The notes under the pieces are model-generated. The model worked only from the letters and a program-made list of their open reading frames with translations, searched no databases and had not been told where the DNA came from. Shown one piece after another: positions 6,428 to 11,584 of a stretch of DNA of 11,584 nucleotides; the stretch's first letter is position 1, and each line of letters begins with the position of its first letter. The translations under genes were made by a program, and so were the position numbers. This DNA comes from Thermoflexales bacterium (GTDB taxonomy: Bacteria; Chloroflexota; Anaerolineae; Fen-1058): the NCBI GenBank assembly GCA_030834835.1, contig JAUQXD010000409.1, forward strand, positions 1 through 11,584, written 5' to 3'.

Positions 6428-7438
6428 TTACCCATACGCAATCACGAACTCGCCCGTGCGGCCCAGCTTCACTTGGTCTGGCCCGAAGCCTTCCGGCAAT
6501 AGCTTGGCCGCTTGCACCGCGCGATTGAACGCCTCGTTGTCTTCCAATCCCAGCGACTTCAGCACCGGATTGTGAATGAACTTGAGATGCCGTTCGGCAG
6601 TGTGCAGGCCAGTCTTCGCGACGGCGTGAATGAAGTTGCGCGCATTGGGAATGAGCCGCAGCGACGGCATCTTGAACCCGCCGAACACTTGCTGCATCAC
6701 ATCGAGCGCCTTTTCCGGCATGTACTTGAGGTGCGTCAACACGATCTGCAGGAAGATGCCGTGATGGGCGATCTCGTCCACGCCCACGATGCGGAACGCC
6801 TCTGACGCACCGACTTCGTAGCCGCGCGCCAACTCTTCTTTGGTGGGTTTGTCGGGTAAACCGTATTCGCTGCGGATGCGGGCGCGTGTTTCCTGATAGT
6901 TGAAGAAGGTAGCGCGTTCCTGCACCATCGCGTACACCGTGACGCCCAGTGGATTATCGGCTCCGGCATGGTTCTTGATCGTCCAGCGGTGCTGCTGGAT
7001 TTTATCGCAGTAATCCTTGAGCTGCTCTTCAGTCCGCACGCCCGAATGCAGTAGCGTCATCTCCCACGACACACCATGCTTCATTTCTTCTGCGCCCCAC
7101 TGCAATTGCAAGTTGCGGCGCGTGCGATTGTTGCGGAACATCTCCAGACCTTCTTCCACGTAATCGCCGACATATTCCTCAATGCCGAGGAAACCCTCGA
7201 TCAAATTGACCGTCTCGGCGCTGAGCCGCTGGCCGAACTCTTTCATTTCCTTGATTGGCAGATCGTGCCATGGCGACCAGCGCCGCGTCTTCATGGCCTT
7301 GCCGAAGTAGTCGATGAAGTGCTGCAAGCATTCTTTATCGATGGCGAGCTGGCGAGCAGCCTGTGTCCACGGCCCACGGACGATGGTCGGTAAAGCGAAT
7401 TTGTGGCCGTCGGAGGCGGCATTGGTTGAATTGGTCAT
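6428..7438 (-). CDS. acyl-ACP desaturase-like di-iron protein (ferritin-like fold)
   Basis: This 336-residue protein has the helical-bundle signature of soluble acyl-[acyl-carrier-protein] desaturases (plant stearoyl-ACP desaturase, mycobacterial DesA family). These introduce a double bond into acyl-ACP using O2, ferredoxin and a di-iron centre. The iron ligands can be read in order: E87/E88 (IEEYVGDY), E118 and H121 (EEMKHG), E174 (MVQERATF), and E222 and H225 (DEIAHH). All six ligand positions are present, so the protein is probably active; whether its substrate is acyl-ACP or something else is not visible. The start is the ATG at 7438, preceded by GGAAGAAGAG. An upstream ATG at 7504 is excluded because the promoter motif (7491-7499) lies between the two. 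It is convergent with the HEAT-repeat gene, with a 45-base gap. Confidence 0.88.
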   Translation of the reverse strand: MTNSTNAASDGHKFALPTIVRGPWTQAARQLAIDKECLQHFIDYFGKAMKTRRWSPWHDLPIKEMKEFGQRLSAETVNLIEGFLGIEEYVGDYVEEGLEMFRNNRTRRNLQLQWGAEEMKHGVSWEMTLLHSGVRTEEQLKDYCDKIQQHRWTIKNHAGADNPLGVTVYAMVQERATFFNYQETRARIRSEYGLPDKPTKEELARGYEVGASEAFRIVGVDEIAHHGIFLQIVLTHLKYMPEKALDVMQQVFGGFKMPSLRLIPNARNFIHAVAKTGLHTAERHLKFIHNPVLKSLGLEDNEAFNRAVQAAKLLPEGFGPDQVKLGRTGEFVIAYG

Positions 7439-7490
7439 GTCTCTTCTTCCTGGTTGAACTTGGTTGGGCAACGAGAGGCGCCACCATATT

Positions 7491-7499
7491 ATTGTAGCA
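7491..7499 (-). promoter_or_regulatory. extended -10 promoter of the desaturase gene
   Basis: Read on the minus strand the motif is TGCTACAAT: -10 hexamer TACAAT (7496 to 7491) with the TG extension. No good -35 is seen. It lies 53 bases upstream of the desaturase ATG and matches the TGCTATAAT of the lar and cytidylate-kinase-like promoters. Confidence 0.6.
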
Positions 7500-7504
7500 C
7501 ACAT

Positions 7505-7685
7505 CTTCTTTATTCGTTGTGACGCAGGAACAGTAGGATGACTACTTCAGGGTACCGCGGTTTTCATAAGGTCGTCCGGCTATATCGGCGGTGCGCCGGC
7601 GGCCGTCGGCAGCTGGCGGCTGGCGCATTACGCATCCAACGTCAATGGACTTTGTTAGAACTTCGTTTCAGAGGTCTAAAATCAA
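7505..7685. other. non-coding spacer upstream of the candidate RNA gene
   Basis: I see no credible gene here. The stretch is GC-rich in its middle (about 7575-7630, many CGG/GCC words) and contains one copy of the ATTACGCAT word (7627-7635) shared with the etfB-etfA spacer. An open frame starting at 7538 runs into the candidate RNA region but has no recognisable protein features and no ribosome binding site. Confidence 0.5.
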
Positions 7686-7714
7686 TTGACAAGCGAGAGG
7701 AAACTTCATATACT
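7686..7714 (+). promoter_or_regulatory. near-consensus sigma-70 promoter
   Basis: TTGACA (7686-7691, six of six) and TATACT (7709-7714, five of six) are separated by exactly 17 bases. It is the best promoter match in the window, and no protein gene follows it within 400 bases on this strand. The predicted start is about 7720-7722. Confidence 0.8.
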
Positions 7715-7720
7715 AATCAT

Positions 7721-8101
7721 GCAGGGAGCTCTAAGAAATTGGAAAGCACCTTCATTGAAGCAGAAACCAAAGCAGAGTGTTAGAAAGCCCGAAACAAAAG
7801 TGATAGGAAACTATCATGGGATCTAAAACAAAGCAGCGGTAGAAGCACTCTCACAGTTAAGAAGCTTCAGAAGTAAATCAGAAAGATGTTTTACGCTGAA
7901 TAAAACATCAAGTAAGAGAAGCAGAAGAACGGTGAGAGAAATCAGAAGGCAATTGCCAAAACTCTTGAAACTATGCAAATAGTAGCGGGAGTGAAAGCAC
8001 AAGCCAGAAAGAACAATGAGGAAGGCTGGAAGGTTACTCAGGGCCCCTGTATTTTTGTGGATAGAAGCGCTCCTGGTTCTTACCAGGAGCGCTTGTTTGT
8101 T
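7721..8101 (+). ncRNA. candidate structured non-coding RNA, about 380 nt
   Basis: The stretch lies between a near-consensus promoter and an intrinsic terminator and has no long frame or ribosome binding site. It is about 39% GC by hand count over 7741-7980 (93 of 240), A-rich, and unlike its GC-rich neighbours. The 5' end CAGGG (7722-7726) can pair with CCCTG (8045-8049); the helix can extend to 7719-7726 with 8045-8052, including one G-U. Inside I see a 6-bp stem with a GAAA tetraloop (7801-7816), a 7-bp helix (7848-7854 with 7932-7938) enclosing a 5-bp helix (7864-7868 with 7918-7922) and a perfect 9-bp hairpin (7885-7893 with 7901-7909), and a 5-bp stem with a GCAA tetraloop (7970-7983). 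A smaller arm near 7728-7778 is possible. I do not recognise RNase P, tmRNA, SRP or 6S signatures. The pairings were found by eye and the shorter ones could be chance. Confidence 0.6.
8065..8101 (+). terminator. intrinsic terminator of the candidate RNA
   Basis: The 13-base arms (8065-8077 and 8082-8094) are perfect reverse complements around a TCTT loop. They are followed by GTTTGTT on the plus strand. The minus strand has no T-tract after the stem, so the terminator acts on plus-strand transcripts and not on hpt. Confidence 0.85.
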
Positions 8102-8128
8102 CAGTCCCAATTTGTATTACGGCGTATC

Positions 8129-8146
8129 GGCCTGGCGCGCCAGGCC
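8129..8146. repeat. perfect 18-bp palindrome between the candidate RNA and hpt
   Basis: GGCCTGGCG is followed immediately by its reverse complement CGCCAGGCC. It lies between the end of the plus-strand RNA and the end of the minus-strand hpt operon, without T-tracts on either side. It might block or terminate convergent transcription, or be a binding site. Confidence 0.55.
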
Positions 8147-8154
8147 AGTATGAC

Positions 8155-8706
8155 TCAACTCGTGGCCGCATTCTGAAAGACGGCCGGCTTCAGCAATCCG
8201 ACAAACGGCAGATTGCGATACCGCTCTCGATAGTCCAACCCGTATCCCACCGCAAAGCGATTGGGCAAGTCAAATCCCTTATACTTCAGCGGAATATCGA
8301 TCAGGCGATGTTCTGATTTATCGAACAACACACACACTTCCAGACTGGCCGGCTGGCGCGCTTGCAGATTCCTCAAAATGTAGTTCAGAGTCAGGCCGGT
8401 ATCAATCACATCCTCCACAAATAGCACATGCCGCCCAATGATAGGGAGTTCCAGGTCCTTCACCAGCCGCACGACGCCGCGCTGACTGGCTTCAGGCGAA
8501 TAGTTGGATACGGCGATAAAATCAACCTCGATCGGAATGGTGATGGCTCGCAACAGATCGGCCATGAAGAACACCACGCCTTTGAGCACGCCGATCAGCA
8601 ATGGATTCTGACCGGCGTAGTCGCGCGAGATGGCTTGCCCGATTTCGCCGACGCGCCGCTGAAGTTCCTCGGGCGAGATGAGCATCTCGCTGATGTCGGA
8701 GGCCAA
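8155..8706 (-). CDS. hpt: hypoxanthine phosphoribosyltransferase
   Basis: This 183-residue cytoplasmic enzyme joins hypoxanthine (and usually guanine) to PRPP to give IMP or GMP in purine salvage. The motifs are all present: LLIGVLKG (residues 36-43), SNYS (67-70), the PRPP-binding loop VEDVIDTGLTL (97-107), DK (129-130) that contacts the purine, and GYGLDYRERYRNLPFVG (154-170). The start is best placed at the TTG at 8706, because the residues DISEMLISPEELQ line up with the usual N-terminus of this family; the ATG seven codons later would cut into it. It is the last gene of a minus-strand operon, 29 bases after the PD-(D/E)XK-like gene. Confidence 0.95.
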   Translation of the reverse strand: MASDISEMLISPEELQRRVGEIGQAISRDYAGQNPLLIGVLKGVVFFMADLLRAITIPIEVDFIAVSNYSPEASQRGVVRLVKDLELPIIGRHVLFVEDVIDTGLTLNYILRNLQARQPASLEVCVLFDKSEHRLIDIPLKYKGFDLPNRFAVGYGLDYRERYRNLPFVGLLKPAVFQNAATS

Positions 8707-8735
8707 TTCGCCGTAATCGGCTACAGGGCTGCGGG

Positions 8736-9119
8736 TTATATTTCTTTCTCCTGCGCGGCCGCGCCTCCATTCTGCCCGGCGCTTTTCTCCAGTCCGTACT
8801 TGACTTCTAAGTCCCGCATTTCGCGCCGCTTGAAGAGCTTGATGTTCACCTCAGGATAGAGTTCCTTTAAGCGTCGCAGCTTGCGATTCTTGTGTGTCGA
8901 CAGGCTGGGGCGGAGGGTCGTCAATTCGATGTAAAGATCCTGCTCTGGCAAGTAGAAATCTGGTGTAAAAGCCTCCACGACCTTGCCGGCGGCGTCCCGC
9001 TCCAGGGGAAAGGTCCGGGGTTCGTATTCCCATTTAATGCCATAGAAGTCGAGAATACCGGCAAATGACTCCTCAGCAGGATGAACAAACTTTGGGCGTT
9101 GAGGCTCAGTCGAGGTCAA
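8736..9119 (-). CDS. small conserved protein with PD-(D/E)XK nuclease-like core
   Basis: This protein of about 127 residues has no assigned function. Its core resembles the restriction-endonuclease-like fold: an early AEES helix (Glu16/17) followed by FYGIKWEYEP, then TPDFYLP (Asp54), LYIELTT (Glu65) and KNRKLRRLKELYPEVNIKLF. The usual E-x-K reads E-L-T; the nearest lysine comes in the following loop and helix (Lys77 on), so it may be an inactive or diverged nuclease fold or a nucleic-acid binding protein. I chose the TTG at 9119 because AGGAAG lies six bases upstream. A TTG at 9155 or GTG at 9149 would give up to 139 residues but weaker ribosome binding sites. It overlaps the cytidylate-kinase-like gene by 14 bases and sits directly before hpt. 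Confidence 0.75.
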   Translation of the reverse strand: MTSTEPQRPKFVHPAEESFAGILDFYGIKWEYEPRTFPLERDAAGKVVEAFTPDFYLPEQDLYIELTTLRPSLSTHKNRKLRRLKELYPEVNIKLFKRREMRDLEVKYGLEKSAGQNGGAAAQEKEI

Positions 9120-9720
9120 AGTTGGCTTCCTGTTTTGGCGGATGGTCACTAGCAAGCTGGCGTTGACGAAGTGACAGGGTCTGACAGATCAACGTGGCGG
9201 CCATATCCGACGTCGTCCGGCTGGTGTTGATGACGAGATCGTAAAGTTCGGGATCATCCCAGTGAACGTGGTAAAAGCGCTTCAAGTAATTACGGCGGCT
9301 GCGATCGCTGGCCTCGATCTGAGCGAGTGCGCCTTCGATCGAGATATTGTGAGACTGAGCGATCCGCGCGGCTCGAACGGGGGTCGGGGCAATGAGCCGG
9401 ATATGTACTGTATCGGGCTGATCGCGCAAGATCACCTGGCCGGCTCGCCCCAGGATGACGACATTGCCCGCCGTAACCAGTTCTTCCATCACCTGCTGAA
9501 CGGCCTGGCAATAAGCCTCGCTCGCCGCACGTGAAGGGCGCAGCCCCAACAGCCCCAACTCGTCGATGGCGGCCAGCGCCACCTCAGGAGCGCCCGCCTG
9601 GCGAGCGGCCTGGTTGATCAAATCGCGCCACACCAGACGATAGCCCAATCGATCAGCGACGAGGCGGGCCACTTCGCGGCCCATACTGCCCAACTGTCGA
9701 GAAATCGTAATTACGGCCAT
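9106..9720 (-). CDS. cytidylate kinase-like family protein
   Basis: This 204-residue P-loop NTPase belongs to the cytidylate-kinase-like family (Cytidylate_kin2 type), related to CMP kinase but not the main Cmk. The N-terminus has the modified P-loop ITISRQLGSMGREVA (residues 4-18). Further motifs are VILGRAGQ (88-95), HIRLIAP, DRSRRNYLKRFY (139-150) and DDPELYDLVINTSR (155-168), the last two matching the lid and base regions of the family. Phosphoryl transfer to a nucleotide is likely, but the substrate is not certain. The ATG at 9720 follows AGGGATAA on the minus strand. It is the first gene of the operon, with an extended -10 promoter 42 bases upstream. The acidic/charged tail after residue 190 is variable. 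Confidence 0.85.
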   Translation of the reverse strand: MAVITISRQLGSMGREVARLVADRLGYRLVWRDLINQAARQAGAPEVALAAIDELGLLGLRPSRAASEAYCQAVQQVMEELVTAGNVVILGRAGQVILRDQPDTVHIRLIAPTPVRAARIAQSHNISIEGALAQIEASDRSRRNYLKRFYHVHWDDPELYDLVINTSRTTSDMAATLICQTLSLRQRQLASDHPPKQEANFDLD

Positions 9721-9761
9721 CGGCTTATCCCTGCCAGGAGCAATCCATCACGACCCAATAA

Positions 9762-9770
9762 ATTATAGCA
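9762..9770 (-). promoter_or_regulatory. extended -10 promoter of the cytidylate kinase-like/hpt operon
   Basis: Read on the minus strand the motif is TGCTATAAT: hexamer TATAAT at 9767 to 9762 with the TG extension. It is identical over nine bases (eleven, AATGCTATAAT, counting two more upstream) to the lar promoter. The predicted start is near 9755, giving a leader of about 35 bases. Confidence 0.75.
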
Positions 9771-9775
9771 TTTCC

Positions 9776-9791
9776 GCCCGGCAACCCGGGC
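9776..9791. promoter_or_regulatory. inverted repeat upstream of the operon's -10
   Basis: GCCCGG (9776-9781) and CCGGGC (9786-9791) are perfect reverse complements around CAAC. The repeat covers the position where a -35 would lie for the minus-strand promoter, in the 131-base divergent gap. It is a possible activator or repressor site, but there is no direct proof. Confidence 0.3.
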
Positions 9792-9814
9792 AGGTGATCG
9801 GTCGTGCAGCGCAG

Positions 9815-9842
9815 TTGCATCGCCGTCGTTCTCTGGTACACT
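9815..9842 (+). promoter_or_regulatory. promoter of the HAD phosphatase gene
   Basis: TTGCAT (9815-9820) and TACACT (9837-9842) are 16 bases apart, and the -10 is preceded by TGG. A start 6-8 bases downstream would fall at about 9848-9850, only two to four bases before the ATG at 9852. No ribosome binding site is visible, which fits a leaderless or nearly leaderless mRNA. Confidence 0.55.
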
Positions 9843-9851
9843 TGCGACCTC

Positions 9852-10514
9852 ATGATCACCACCCTCATCTTCGATCTCGACGAAACTCTTTACCCGCGCA
9901 ACGCCGGCCTGATGCAGGAAATCGGTGCGCGGATTCTGCGCTATTTGATCGAGCGGCTGGGCCTATCGGAAGAGCAGGCCCGTTTCCAGAAACAAGACTA
10001 CTTTCAGCGCTACGGCACCACGCTGCGCGGCTTTATCGTCGAGCGGCCCGACATCGATCCCGAAGACTATCTGCACTTTGTGCACGACATCGACCTAACG
10101 GCTTACCTTGGCCCAAATCCAGCGCTGGCTGAGATGCTGCGTTCTTTACCGCAGCGCAAAGTTATCTTCACCAACGCCAACGTCGAGCACGCGCAAAATG
10201 TGTTGAAGATACTGGGCTGCGCCAATCAATTCGAGCGCATCATCGACGTGCGCGCGGTGAACTTCGTCAGCAAGCCCGATCCGCGCGCGTATGAGTGTAT
10301 CCTTGACATCATCGGCGCGCGCGGTGATGAATGTGTGTTGATCGAAGACAACGCCCGAAATCTGCGACCCGCCAGAGCGCTGGGCATGACGACGATCCTG
10401 GTGGACAACAGCGAGTGCCAGGAAGTGGATTACTGTGTGCGGGACATTCTCGCCGTAAAGGGCGCGATCGAGCAGGCGATGGCGGGACAGCGGGACGGAG
10501 AGACAGCGGGATGA
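9852..10514 (+). CDS. HAD-superfamily phosphatase, pyrimidine 5'-nucleotidase-like
   Basis: This 220-residue haloacid-dehalogenase-type hydrolase is closest in pattern to pyrimidine 5'-nucleotidases (SDT1/PHM8-like), which remove phosphate from UMP or CMP. The motifs are in order: DLDETLYP (Asp8 nucleophile, Asp10 acid/base), IFTNAN (Thr107), KPDPRAYE (Lys141) and LIEDNARN (Glu165-Asp166). The cap lies between residues 15 and about 95. The substrate is inferred from the family only. The start is the ATG at 9852; an in-frame ATG 48 bases upstream lies in the promoter and adds residues that do not belong to the fold. It shares an ATGA overlap with the CoA-transferase gene. Confidence 0.85.
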   Translation: MITTLIFDLDETLYPRNAGLMQEIGARILRYLIERLGLSEEQARFQKQDYFQRYGTTLRGFIVERPDIDPEDYLHFVHDIDLTAYLGPNPALAEMLRSLPQRKVIFTNANVEHAQNVLKILGCANQFERIIDVRAVNFVSKPDPRAYECILDIIGARGDECVLIEDNARNLRPARALGMTTILVDNSECQEVDYCVRDILAVKGAIEQAMAGQRDGETAG

Positions 10515-11296
10515 TCGACAAGACGATTTCTTTGACCGAAGCTGCGGCGTTAGTCACAAGCGGTGACACGCTGGCGCTGGGCGGGATGAATCTCTATCGG
10601 CGGCCGGTGGCCTTCGTGCGCGAGCTGCTGAAGACCGATGTGCGCGATCTGACGCTGCTGTGCTTCACGGCCTCGTATGAAAGCGATCTACTCATCGGCG
10701 CGGGCAAGGTGCGCGACATTCGCACGTGCTACTGCGGTCTGGAAGCGTTTGGCCTGGCACCGATGTTTACGGCCTTAGTCACACGCGGCGATTTGAAGGT
10801 GATCGAAGAAACTGAAAGCAGTCTGGCCTTTGGCCTGCGAGCCTCACTGGCGGGCGTGGGCTTTATGCCGGGTCAGGGCTGGATCGGCACGGACATGCTG
10901 AAGGTGCGGCCCGACGTGAAAGTGATCGACGATCCGTACATGGGCCACCCCGTCGTCGCTTTTCCGGCGGTGATGTGCGATGTGGCGGTCGTTCACGCGC
11001 CGATCGCCGATCGGTTTGGCAACGCCCGCCTGAAGGGCAATCTGGCCGTCGATCAGGAAATCTCGATGGTGGCGAAGCGCGTGATCGTTACGGCGGAGGA
11101 AATCGTTGACGAGCTCACCGCCCCGATCGAGTTGACGGGCCTATCGGTGACGGCGGTTGTTCACACACCGCGCGGCGCGTGGCCCACGTCGTGCTATCCC
11201 GGCTACGCGGTGGATGGCGAAGAGATTTTGCGGTATATCGATGCCTGCGCGGCCAATCGATTTGAGGAGTATGCCCGCGCACTGATTGAGTGTTAG
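10511..11296 (+). CDS. family I CoA-transferase, alpha subunit (glutaconate/3-oxoacid type)
   Basis: This 261-residue protein is the alpha-type subunit of a family I CoA-transferase, which moves CoA between carboxylic acids. Evidence is TLALGGMNLYRRPVAF (GG at residues 24-25), SDLLIGAGKVRDIRTCY, SLAFGLRASLAGVGFMPGQGW, VAFPAVMCDVAVVHA and ADRFGNARLKGNLAVDQE, all typical of GctA/AtoD-like alpha subunits. In this family the catalytic glutamate is on the beta subunit, so this chain alone should not be active. No beta gene follows: the next gene is convergent and overlaps by four bases. The start is the ATG at 10511 inside the stop of the phosphatase gene, which suggests coupled translation. The actual substrate is unknown. 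Confidence 0.88.
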   Translation: MIDKTISLTEAAALVTSGDTLALGGMNLYRRPVAFVRELLKTDVRDLTLLCFTASYESDLLIGAGKVRDIRTCYCGLEAFGLAPMFTALVTRGDLKVIEETESSLAFGLRASLAGVGFMPGQGWIGTDMLKVRPDVKVIDDPYMGHPVVAFPAVMCDVAVVHAPIADRFGNARLKGNLAVDQEISMVAKRVIVTAEEIVDELTAPIELTGLSVTAVVHTPRGAWPTSCYPGYAVDGEEILRYIDACAANRFEEYARALIEC

Positions 11297-11584
11297 TCCT
11301 GCGTGGGCAGCGTAAAGCTAAATTCGCTGCCCGCGCCGATCGTGCTGGACACGGCCACCTGCCCGCCCAGTTTTTCCACGATACGCCTGACAATGGACAG
11401 GCCCAGCCCGTGACCGGTGGCGCGGGCCTGATCGAGCCGCTCGAACTGCGTGAACAGCCGCGCCTGATCGGCGGATGATAGGCCGCGCCCGTTGTCGCGC
11501 ACCCAGAAGCGCACAAAGCCGGTCGCCATCGGCGTCGCGCCCAACTCCACACGCGGCGTCTGGCCAGATACACCGCCATATTTG
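11293..11584 (-). CDS. sensor histidine kinase, C-terminal ATPase domain (partial, 5' end outside window)
   Basis: The last 96 residues of a two-component sensor kinase are visible; the frame is open to the window edge. Readable boxes are KYGG (end of the N box), DNGRGL (G1), LFTQFERLDQAR (F box) and GHGLGLSIV (G2), followed by EKLGGQVAVSSTIGAGSEFSFTLP, the usual end of the HATPase_c domain. The sensor part and the phospho-acceptor His lie outside the window. Its TAA stop overlaps the TAG of the CoA-transferase gene tail to tail. The protein ends right after the ATPase domain, so there is no C-terminal receiver domain. Confidence 0.92.
   Translation of the reverse strand, partial: KYGGVSGQTPRVELGATPMATGFVRFWVRDNGRGLSSADQARLFTQFERLDQARATGHGLGLSIVRRIVEKLGGQVAVSSTIGAGSEFSFTLPTQD

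Noticed and set aside
7439..7504. Longer start (ATG at 7504) for the desaturase
   Set aside because: The extended -10 motif at 7491-7499 lies inside the extension, and the ATG at 7438 has a good ribosome binding site.
7538..7783. Plus-strand open frame of 81 codons before and into the candidate RNA
   Set aside because: No ribosome binding site, no recognisable features, and it crosses the near-consensus promoter at 7686-7714.
7721..8101. Identity of the candidate RNA as RNase P RNA, tmRNA, SRP RNA or 6S RNA
   Set aside because: I did not find the GAGGAAAGUCC/ACAGAA boxes of RNase P, the CCA end and alanine-tag frame of tmRNA, the GGAAG/GCAG tip of SRP RNA, or the single long bubble hairpin of 6S RNA.
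7721..8101. Omega/HEARO-type guide RNA of an IscB or TnpB element
   Set aside because: No IscB, TnpB or other nuclease of that kind, and no transposon ends, are in the flanking sequence.
7823..8110. Minus-strand open frame of 95 codons with Leu-rich segment, looking like a small membrane protein
   Set aside because: The Leu-rich stretch is the complement of an A/G-rich RNA-like sequence, and the frame starts beyond the terminator hairpin, which would fall inside it.
10331..10510. Upstream in-frame extension of the CoA-transferase gene
   Set aside because: It overlaps the HAD phosphatase motif region in another frame; the family N-terminus begins at the ATGA overlap at 10511.
1..11584. CRISPR arrays, insertion sequences, tRNA or rRNA genes
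   Set aside because: No regularly spaced direct repeats, transposase genes, cloverleaf-like segments or rRNA-like blocks were seen.

Overview
The window is one piece of a bacterial chromosome with GC-rich genes (about 60-70% GC by hand count in the lar genes) and dense, overlapping operons. It contains no rRNA or tRNA, phage, CRISPR array or transposon. Gene content and style fit a Chloroflexota-like bacterium: an acyl-CoA dehydrogenase/ETF cluster, a cytidylate-kinase-like/PD-(D/E)XK-like/hpt cluster, and extended -10 promoters of the form TGCTAYAAT. This taxonomic guess is an inference with low to moderate confidence.

Layout. (1) 1-2193, plus strand: the 3' end of an acyl-CoA dehydrogenase gene, then etfB and etfA, each followed by a small self-complementary spacer, closed by a strong intrinsic terminator. 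This is an electron-transfer module carrying electrons from acyl-CoA oxidation towards the quinone pool. (2) 2216-4993, plus strand: larE-larB-larC with overlapping ends behind an extended -10 promoter. These genes build the nickel-pincer nucleotide (NPN) cofactor of LarA-type racemases; no larA is visible here. (3) 5123-6382, plus strand: an unrecognised protein with regular 31-residue HEAT repeats and a multi-pass membrane domain. (4) 6428-7438, minus strand: a ferritin-like di-iron acyl-ACP desaturase with its own promoter.

(5) 7505-8154 has no credible protein gene. It holds the most interesting element of the window: a near-perfect sigma-70 promoter (TTGACA-N17-TATACT) and, about 350 bases later, a 13-bp intrinsic terminator. 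Between them lies an A-rich stretch of about 39% GC whose two ends can pair with each other and which contains several nested stems, two of them with GNRA tetraloops. I call it a candidate structured non-coding RNA of about 380 nt. It does not look like RNase P RNA, tmRNA, SRP RNA or 6S RNA to me.

(6) 9720 down to 8155, minus strand: a cytidylate-kinase-like P-loop protein, a small PD-(D/E)XK-fold-like protein and hypoxanthine phosphoribosyltransferase form a tight operon with a nucleotide-salvage theme. (7) 9852-11296, plus strand and divergent from (6): a HAD-family pyrimidine-5'-nucleotidase-like phosphatase, apparently from a nearly leaderless mRNA, is coupled by an ATGA overlap to a family I CoA-transferase alpha subunit that has no beta partner beside it. 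(8) 11584-11293, minus strand: the C-terminal ATPase domain of a sensor histidine kinase runs off the window edge; its stop codon overlaps the CoA-transferase stop codon.
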